The notes below the pieces were generated by a model. The model ran no database searches and had not been told where the DNA came from. It was given only the letters and a program-made list of their open reading frames with translations. From contig NC_135785.1 of NCBI RefSeq assembly GCF_051106095.1, positions 186,200,045 through 186,264,044 on the forward strand: a stretch of 64,000 bases of DNA, written 5' to 3'. Below, piece by piece: positions 40,933-64,000 of the stretch (positions within the stretch are counted from its first letter, which is position 1; each line of letters starts with the position of its first letter). The DNA comes from Pogona vitticeps (lineage: Eukaryota; Chordata; Lepidosauria; Squamata; Agamidae). The position numbers and the translations under genes are program-made.

Positions 40933-41292
40933 CAGGGGTCCCCAACCCCTGGGCCAGGGACCAATCCCGGTCTGTGGCCTTGGAAGGACCGGGCTGCCAG
41001 GACAGATGAGCGGCAATCAGGAAGTGAGCAGTGAGTGAAGCTCTGCCTCCTGTCAGCGTGTTCTTATTAGGTTCTAAGCCGCTGCTAATCTAACAGGAGG
41101 AGGAGCTTCAATTGAAGCTCACCTCCTGCTCCTGCTTGCCACTCATCTGCCCCAGCACAATACATGTAATGAGCATGATTCAAAGCTCTCCTCCAACAAC
41201 CTACTGCATAACAAGTACACCCCTCCCCAGTCCTTGCGAGAATGGTCTTCAACTAAACCGATCCTTGGTGTCAAAAAGGTTGGGGACCACAG
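40933..41292. mobile_element. hAT-type MITE (360 bp)
   Basis: It starts CAGGGGTCCCCAACCCCTGG and ends AAAAAGGTTGGGGACCACAG. Flanking 8-mers TGTTAGAA (40925-40932) and CGTTAGAG (41293-41300) agree at 6 of 8. Same family as 28422-28696. Confidence 0.85.
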
Positions 41293-41300
41293 CGTTAGAG

Positions 41301-42515
41301 CACATAACCATGTCCACCATGGGGCAGTACAGGCAGAGAAGGCTCAGTCTGCTGCATCCATTGCATCTCCAGGTAGCCATCTCATAGAACCTTTAAGAGT
41401 CGTGTGGAACTTTTTAGGATGACACTAGGAATGGTAGATGGCTCCCTCTGAGGCCCACCGTGACATCTTTCACAAACGCTCACTTGTCTTCGGTATGACC
41501 CTGGCACCACTCTTAATTATCCGATGCCACATCTATCCTATCATTATGAGACCAATTTCAGTTCCTGAAGAATAACCATGTTAACAAGTAGCTTGCAGAA
41601 ATTAAATCCATCCCCTTTCTGGCCATTAAATCTAGTAGAGGAGTAGGAACGGTAATACCTCAGACAGTGGCTTTGTTGACTTGGGCATTCTGTGAATTCC
41701 ATTCCCATAAAGTAACTGCTTGCATATCCCAGGGATATGACTGCATGGCGATCCAGAGTAATATGGTTAATGTGCCTTAGGTGAGAGAATGATCAGTCTG
41801 CTGCCCTTAAAGGGGCAGTAGTGTGGCTAGTCTTGATGAGACCCCACTTACACCCCTTAATTGTCAAGGGCTGAAAAAGCCTAGTCATTAAAACATCATT
41901 GCTAAGGAGGGTGTTAAAGAGAACAACAGCCAGGCAACTGCAAGCATTCTTGGGAGTTATTGTTTACTTGCATCAATTTCAATCCAGGTTTGGGACTAAA
42001 CTGACAGATGACATCACCAGAATGTGTTTCTTCTTCTGAAGCATTTGGCAACATGGACCAGCTTTCTAGGATGTCCCTATGAGGTGGGTATTGGAGGCTG
42101 TGGCGTTTACCCCATGACCCCTGTTTGTTTTCCCAAATACAGAGCTCACGAAGGTATCCCAACATGCCCTTTAACACACTGCCACCAGTTGATCTCTTTA
42201 TCAACCTACATTTCCTATGAAAGACTGAGCTCCATTCAGTACTTAACTTTTAAACAGAAACAGGTTTATTGATTACAAGTTGTTTTAGGAATAGTTCTTA
42301 AGCACATTCTTAAAGTTACACAAAGCTTCAGTAATTTTACTTTAATACTCTTCTATCTTAATTAATACAGGTCACATTCTGACTAATCACTCCTTAAACA
42401 CTCTCTCTACCTCAGACCCAAACTATTTCTTTTCTCTGTCTCTCACAGAACTCACTAGACTCTGACTCACCCCTCCCTCCTGGTTTCTCTGGCTACGCCT
42501 CCCAACAGCTCCCAT

Positions 42516-42559
<44 letters not shown>

Positions 42560-42743
42560 GTTCGCTACATAGGCTATATGGTGCAATGACTCCAATGCCA
42601 CCTGCAGAACCAAGTATAGAGGATGATAACCGGGGGTGACCCCTTTTGGCCTAAGCACCTGTATTATGGGATGCCCTGGACACAATTCTCTTCCTATCAC
42701 TTTCCAGAACATCTGTATGACATTTTTGAGAAACAGTCATTTG
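41301..42743. other. non-genic; (GA)n at 42518-42557
   Basis: The dinucleotide run (GA)20 is clear. On the minus strand, about 42230-42515 has a CAATAAACCTG polyadenylation-like signal preceded by purine-rich DNA, similar in position to the signals in the coding-like copies, but no terminal repeat partner was found. Confidence 0.4.
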
Positions 42744-43330
42744 GAGATTTGTCTAGATCCAGTGGAATAATGGAGTGCGAGCTGACAATCTCAGTTTAAA
42801 TCCTGGCAAGGCAGAGGTCTTATGCATCATTGGCTCCTGTGTTGTTGAGACTGAAAAAGGTGAATTCTTCTGCACCTGCAGATAGGTGGTCTGGGAATGC
42901 TTTGATATTTATTGTTGTCACTTGAATCCCAGATGACCTTGTTGGTTAGGAGCACTCATCATCAGTTTCGATTGGTTTGATGGCTGTGATCATCAGCTGT
43001 CCCAGCTGTGACTGGGATAGTTTGGCCATGATGGTCCAGGCACTGATAATCCTATGACCAACTCATTGCAATGCACTTCATGTGGGTCTATCCTAAAGAT
43101 TGATCTAGAAGCTGTGGTTGATGCAGAATGCAGCTCCTGGTAAAGGTTATCAAGAGTAACAGGTTGCCAATATGATGCCAGATGACATTAAAGATTTCGG
43201 CAGTCATCTACAAAGCCTGATCACACTGGGACCATCTCATTACATATTGTCCTACTTGCGCCAAGCCACATGAAGAGTTGCGGACTGTGAAGTTTGAGAA
43301 AGCCTGCTCCCTCCAGACATGTCTCCTTCT
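42744..43330 (+). mobile_element. L2-like LINE fragment, degraded
   Basis: The translation retains SLNPGKAEVLCI-type sequence (RT region LNPxKxEV) and, in later frames, a diverged 'vqnaaarl'-like and HTGTISLHI region. Many stops and shifts. The assignment is by order of motifs only. Confidence 0.5.
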
Positions 43331-43494
43331 TTCTCACAGCAGCAGTCAAGGACTTGGGTTTAACATCAACAGGTTTATTTATGTCAACAAACACAGGTTC
43401 TCTTTCAATTTTAATCACAGTACAACTTAAATCCTTCCCATCAGGGTTCCAAGGCTCTTTCTTAGTCCTCTGAACCTGAACCTTATTATAATGC

Positions 43495-44140
43495 CATTGT
43501 ACAAAATGCTAGTAAGGCACACCTGAAGTACTGCGTACAGTTCTGGTCGCTGCATCTCAAAAATACATACTGGAACTGGAAAAGATGCCAAAGAGAGCAA
43601 CTGAAATTATTCCAGGGCTGGGGTGCCTCCTTCATGAGGAAAGGCTATAGCGTTTGGGGCTCTTTAGAGAAAAGGCACCTGAGGGGGGACATGATTGAGA
43701 CGTATAGAATTATGCAGGGGATATGGATAAAGTGGTTAGAGGGATGTTCTTTTCCTTCTCACGCAGTACCAGAACCAGGGGACATCCACTCAAATTGACT
43801 GTTGGGGAAGCAAGAACAGACAAAAGAAGACGTTTTTTGACTCAGTGTTGTTAGTCTGTGGAACTCCTTGCCTGGATGTCTTCAAAAGGGGATTGGACAG
43901 ATTTCTGGAGAAAAAATTCATTGCAGGTTACAAGCCATGATGGGGATATATAATCTCCGGGCTTAAAAGGAAGGTACCTCAAAATGCCAGATGCAGGCAA
44001 GGGGTATCAGGAGACAGATATCTAGTTGTTTCGTGTGCTCCCAGGGGCATCTGGTGGGGCCACTGTGAGATAGAGGAAGCTGGACTAGGTGGGCCCTTGG
44101 CCTGATCCAGCAGGGCTCTTCTTATGTTATGTTCTTATGA
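43495..44140 (+). mobile_element. CR1-like LINE, 3' end
   Basis: It carries the typical C-terminal ORF2 DNA (GGGGACATGATTGAGACGTA TAGAATTATGCAGGGGATAT GG; ACCAGGGGACATCCACTCAA ATTG; AAAAGGGGATTGGACAGATT TCTGG) and the 3' end GGCCTGATCCAGCAGGGCTC TTCTTATGTTATGTTCTTAT GA. 5'-truncated and not translatable throughout. It inserted into copy B. Confidence 0.85.
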
Positions 44141-44546
44141 AGCATTATCCTGTAATAAACTAGCAATTGGTAACAAGAAGTCCTTTATAACAGAAGAAGA
44201 GGACACATTCCAACTCACCAACGGGCTTATTTGTGGAAAACCCATCTCGCATTGGGCTCCCAGGCCCTTTTGCTCACATCTCTCTAGATCCTGGGTGGCA
44301 GCTTGGAGGATTGTTCCCAGGGGAAACCTGGCATCTTCTGTTCTCCCTGTTATTAGCCTCCCGGGGCAAACCTTTTTCATTCTTTAGGGCCTCCTGCTCA
44401 GCTGTTTCTCCCCAGTATGGAGGTTTTCTCACTGGTTTTTCCCTCCACTCCCTCTGAGCTTCTTTTGTGGGCACTTTCAGAGTCACTTCTTCCCCGTTCA
44501 AGGATCTTCCTTCACAATCTCTATCCAGCCTTCCCCTCCTTTAGCT

Positions 44547-44720
44547 CAGTGGTTCTTAACCTTTTTGAAAGAAATGCCCCCTTGAGCCATTGAGGAAGTT
44601 ATCATTGCCCCCCTCCCCGCGGTGATGATATCTTTCGTATGTATGTATGTATGTATGTATGTATGTATGTATGTATGTATGTATGTATGTATGTATGTAT
44701 GTATGTATGTATGTATGTAT

Positions 44721-44759
<39 letters not shown>

Positions 44760-45144
44760 TTACACTTAAATCCAATGACCCCTGAAAACAAAATTCAATT
44801 CCAAGAAAATGAAAGGCCCCAAAAAGTAACATTTAATGATTTAGTTGCAAACGAATTTTAAGACGCAAAAAGAAATATAAAAAGGGCATAAAAACAAACC
44901 ACAATACAGGAACTAAAAATTTCAAGACGAAAATTCTGAAACTAAATTAAGATTGGAGGTAAATATATATTCATGCACACTCTAAAAAGGCTGCAGCCAT
45001 CTTCACAGGTTTGGCTTGCTCCAGCGCCCCCCTACCGCCCCCTTCTGCTCCAGCGCCCCCACGCCGCCCCTTTTCGTTCTACCAACCCCCTGAAAAATGA
45101 AATCGCCCCCTGGGGGGCATTATCGCCCAGGTTAAGAACCACTG
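44547..45144. mobile_element. hAT-type element (598 bp) with perfect 8-bp target duplication
   Basis: The termini are CAGTGGTTCTTAACCTTTTT and AGGTTAAGAACCACTG. CTTTAGCT flanks both sides (44539-44546 and 45145-45152). The interior contains (ATGT)n at about 44637-44717 and (ATTT)n at about 44718-44761 and a C-rich right part (GCCCCCCTACCGCCCCC). No transposase is seen. Confidence 0.95.
44637..44761. repeat. (ATGT)n then (ATTT)n microsatellite inside the hAT element
   Basis: About 20 ATGT copies followed by about 11 ATTT copies. Read in frame this gives the CMYV/LFIY open frame, an artefact. Confidence 0.95.
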
Positions 45145-45439
45145 CTTTAGCTTCCTCAACTGCTGGCCAACATCTCTCCGCTGTAGCCCATGCCCCCCCC
45201 TCCTCTCCTCCCTTCTTATCCCTCTCTTTTCTCACCAAAACTACTCCTTCTTCTGGTGGTTTGTTTCCTGGGCTTTCTAACTCCTCTGCATTCAAATCCC
45301 AACTGCGTGCCATTCTGATCATCAGTTCCTTCATCTCAGACGCAGTTATGTCAGCTACTTTCGGATGAGGAGACTGCACACCTCCTGTTTCTATTTCCAT
45401 CTCACACAGATGTGTGAGCATGAGGCATTAAATCAATCA

Positions 45440-45990
45440 ATTTCACCTTAGGTCTTCTTTTTCAACAACCTTCCAATTTTTCCTAGCATTATTCTGTTTT
45501 TCAGTAAATATTGTTCTTTCTTTCACGATATGTCCAAAGTATGATGGCCTCACTTTAGTCATTTTAGCTTATACTGTAGTGAGAATTCAGATTTGATTTG
45601 CTCTATAATCTACTTGTCTTTCTGACAGCCCATGGCGTTAATAAAGCTCTCCTCCAGCATCTCACTTGAAATGAATGTTTTCTCCAATCAGCTTTCTTCA
45701 TTGTCCAGCTTTCAGATGTGTACAATGTAACTGGGAATACCACAGTAGGGATTGTTTTGACATTGGTTTCCAATGACACATCCTTACACTTGAGGATATT
45801 TTTTGGTTCCTTCACAGCTGACTTTCCAAGTCTCAGCCTTCTTCTGATTTCTTGGCCAGTCTCCTCTTGATGACTGAAGCAACGTATAATTATGTTTTTT
45901 GTCTTCATGTTTCACTCTAAGCCTGTTTTTGCACTTTCTTCTTTCACCATCATCAGTGGTCACTTCAAGCAATTACTATTTGCTGCCATT
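45440..45990 (-). mobile_element. BovB/RTE-type LINE fragment, diverged
   Basis: The minus-strand translation shows ETGQEIRRRLRLGKSAVKEP, KNILKCKDVSLETNVK, YTSESWTMKKADWRK and RCWRRALLTPWAVRKTSR, aligning with the C-terminal ORF2 part of the BovB copy at 15640-16617. It is clearly older than the other BovB pieces here. It lies between coding-like copies B and C. Confidence 0.8.
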
Positions 45991-46065
45991 AACAGGGTTT
46001 TATCTGCATATCTGTGTGGGTTCAAACTTTATCTCCTCAGGTTTCAACAGAGACACTGGAGACAT

Positions 46066-46701
46066 TCATTTTTGAAAATCAGAACTGGGTTTTATTGTAA
46101 CATGGGACAACAAGTCCGTGGGATCAATCTCTACTTCAACATTGTCTCTCGTGGCCAACGGGTCCCACGAGGGCATCCAAAGGTCTCTATCAAATGGATT
46201 ATACAAACTATTCCAAGGTCCCTTCAAAAAAGGGTTGCTGTTTTCCAACTCAACCGGTTCAGTCTCTGTCGCTAAACAGGGTGGTCTCCTCATCTCCCCC
46301 CTTGGGTTCAAAGGGATTCTCCTCTCCTCGACTGGGATCCCACGGTCCGTCAGGAATCCCCTCCTCCGGGCTTCTTCTAGACGCCATAATTGTCGTTCTC
46401 TTTCTTCCCTTTCCACAGCGTCCTTCTCTTCCTCAAGTTTCCTACGCCATTCTCGGGCTTCCGACTCCCCCCAATAAGAAGGGCGCAGTGGCAGACCCCT
46501 TCTCATTTGATAATCTGCTTCTTCCATAGGGACCTGTACCTTTTCCCATTTTCTGGTCCACAGGTCTTCCACCCAAATCAATTCCCAACACCCTGGTATC
46601 ACATCCACCGTATATATATCCCCCATTCCCGCCTCTACGATGAACCTCCCTTTTTCTTCTCTTCCCACCAATTCTCCCCCAGTCTGAGTGGCCACCATCA
46701 T
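46066..46701 (-). CDS. coding-like repeat family, copy C: open frame of 211 codons, unknown function
   Basis: The longest non-repetitive open frame outside PDHA1. I do not recognise the protein. It has an acidic N-terminal third, the signature WELIWVEDLWTRKWEKVQVP followed by MEEADYQMRRGLPLRPSYWG, then a charged, probably coiled-coil segment (WRRKLEEEKDAVEREERERQ), and a C-terminal part with NPFLKGPWNSLYNPFDRDLW. Copies A and B share these blocks. A CAATAAAA signal overlaps the last codons. The upstream 46702-46870 continues the similarity to copy A (RIEALARVSSSLRKEQ...). Neither a promoter nor an intron can be shown. It may be a host gene duplicate or a fossil retroelement or virus-like gene that looks whole in this part. 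Confidence 0.4.
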   Translation of the reverse strand: MMVATQTGGELVGREEKGRFIVEAGMGDIYTVDVIPGCWELIWVEDLWTRKWEKVQVPMEEADYQMRRGLPLRPSYWGESEAREWRRKLEEEKDAVEREERERQLWRLEEARRRGFLTDRGIPVEERRIPLNPRGEMRRPPCLATETEPVELENSNPFLKGPWNSLYNPFDRDLWMPSWDPLATRDNVEVEIDPTDLLSHVTIKPSSDFQK

Positions 46702-46870
46702 TGACAGTTCACACTCTAACTCAAGGGTATCAACTCACCCTTGTATAGTCTTGATGGATGGTGTAGATGGGTCTGTCTGCACCTCTTGTTCCTTCCTGAG
46801 GGAGGACGATACTCTGGCAAGAGCCTCTATTCTCTCACCCCGTCTCTCACAGTATCTTAATTTATTTTAT

Positions 46871-47639
46871 TTAATGGTATATAAATTCCATTAACTGAAG
46901 AAAGCATGGTTATAGGTCAGCTTTTGAACATCAGTGTAATCAATTCCATGCATGAAGTGGCTGGACAATGATTCCCACTGTCTCACTTCCAAGGTCTGGA
47001 CTTGGCTGGCTGTTATTGGCCAATGTGTGTGGAATAAAAAATAATAATATTCTACCTAGCAAGGAAATCCAGTCCATATTTATCTCTTTATTTACTTACT
47101 CACCTTTCTCCTTAAAAGGGAGGATTCCACACATCCTCTCACTAGCTAACTCCTCGTGATTTTAGAGAGATTGCTATGCATTACTGCTTTGATTGGATTT
47201 TTAATACTACTTGTCTTTTCCATTTCTCAGAGTGGCATATTTTTAAAAATATTTGTATACTTATTGATCTTTGCCTTAATATTGCTTGTTAATAATGTAA
47301 GATGGCTCTTCAAATATTGTAATTTTAAATATTGTCTTTTAATTATGTTAACCTACGTGGTATACTACTTATTGTTTTCAACTTTAAATATTGGCTTTCA
47401 TTATTGTAAGCCACCTTACAAATAAATGAATGAATGAATGGATAAATAAATAAAGCAAGCAAGCAGGACAGGAAAAGGCAAGACAAGCGGGCAGACTGTG
47501 TAACAGGAGGAGTAAACTCTCCCTTCACCCGTAGCCTCTTTAAAAGGACGTCCCTGCGTGGCTGTACGGATGAAACTTAAATCCAGAAACCATAACAACC
47601 AATTGTAAAATCGACGTCCCCCTCTTTTGAAAGGCAAGG
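46871..47639. other. non-genic DNA upstream of the PDHA1 promoter
   Basis: AT-rich, with short GAATGAAT/AAATAAAT runs at about 47424-47456 and an AAGCAAGCAAGCAGG run. No exon of the upstream neighbour was recognised. Confidence 0.45.
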
Positions 47640-47892
47640 AAGGAAGAAACCGCCGCGAATAGCGTCATTCGGCCGCCTCCTTTCAGTGCAGGCGGGAGCT
47701 GCTAGGGGGCGAGCGAGAGCCCCTTCTCGCGCCGTCTCTCTGGGCAAGCTGTTGGTCGGCCGCGTCAGGGCGGGATCGTGAAGGAGAGTCCCTGGCCTTT
47801 GAGGGTGGTTGTTGTGGAGGCGCAGGAAGAGGCTCGGGCCCCCACCGGGAAGGGCCGACTGGGAGTAGCGGCGGGCGGGCGCCCTGCCCTCG

Positions 47893-64000
<16,108 letters not shown>

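Larger units (their letters stand above)
43335..45425 (-). pseudogene. coding-like repeat family, copy B, split by two insertions
   Basis: Three segments on the minus strand belong to the same family as copies A and C: about 45425-45153, 44538-44150 and 43490-43335. They hold EVTLKVPTKEAQREWREKPV and KPPYWGE (against VPKEEAD...KPSYWG in A) and, near the end, KEPWNPDGKD (against GPWNSLYNPFDRD in C). The upstream segment encodes SEMKELMIRMARSWDLNAEE. A hAT element (44547-45144) and a CR1-like LINE (43495-44140) lie inside. Without them it is about 0.8 kb, like the other copies. It is broken and older than both insertions. Origin unknown. Confidence 0.5.

Noticed and set aside
42230-42560. Possible solitary LTR (minus strand AATAAACCTG after purine-rich DNA)
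   Set aside because: No paired repeat, no clear TG...CA ends and no target duplication were found.

Overview
The window reads as nuclear DNA of a squamate reptile, most likely a lizard. The evidence is the repeat content: BovB LINE copies, full and partial SINEs of the Sauria type with a BovB-like tail, L2-like and CR1-like LINE 3' ends, many hAT and mariner-type MITEs, and long tetranucleotide microsatellites. The species cannot be fixed from the sequence. No prokaryotic features, tRNA or rRNA genes, or CRISPR arrays are present.

Bases 1-47,640 hold no host gene that I can recognise. They are intergenic, or possibly introns of a neighbouring gene, and are filled with repeats: LINE remnants (4.3, 11.9, 14.1-16.6, 29.2, 42.7-44.1, 45.4-46.0 kb), SINEs, and MITEs with clear target-site duplications (17.7, 28.0, 28.4, 35.6, 38.3, 40.9, 44.5 kb). 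There are also long microsatellites, including a 290-bp (AAT)n/(ATT)n palindrome at 21.3 kb. Between 39.9 and 46.9 kb three diverged minus-strand copies of a coding-like sequence lie in a row. They share an IWVEDxWTxK...PSYWG signature that I do not recognise. The middle copy is split by a CR1 LINE and a hAT element; the last keeps an open frame of 211 codons.

Bases 47,640-64,000 carry a CpG-island promoter and the 5' two-fifths of PDHA1 (pyruvate dehydrogenase E1 alpha subunit) on the plus strand. Six coding exons match the known protein and run from the start codon to the GDG of the thiamine-diphosphate site; the gene continues past the window. A seventh, 15-nt in-phase candidate microexon with strong splice sites lies in what would otherwise be one large first intron. 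The introns carry two large GC-rich palindromic MITE arrays in opposite orientation, several BovB and SINE copies and two mariner-type MITEs. PDHA1 acts in the mitochondrial matrix in the decarboxylation of pyruvate to acetyl-CoA. Nothing else in the window can be tied to it functionally.
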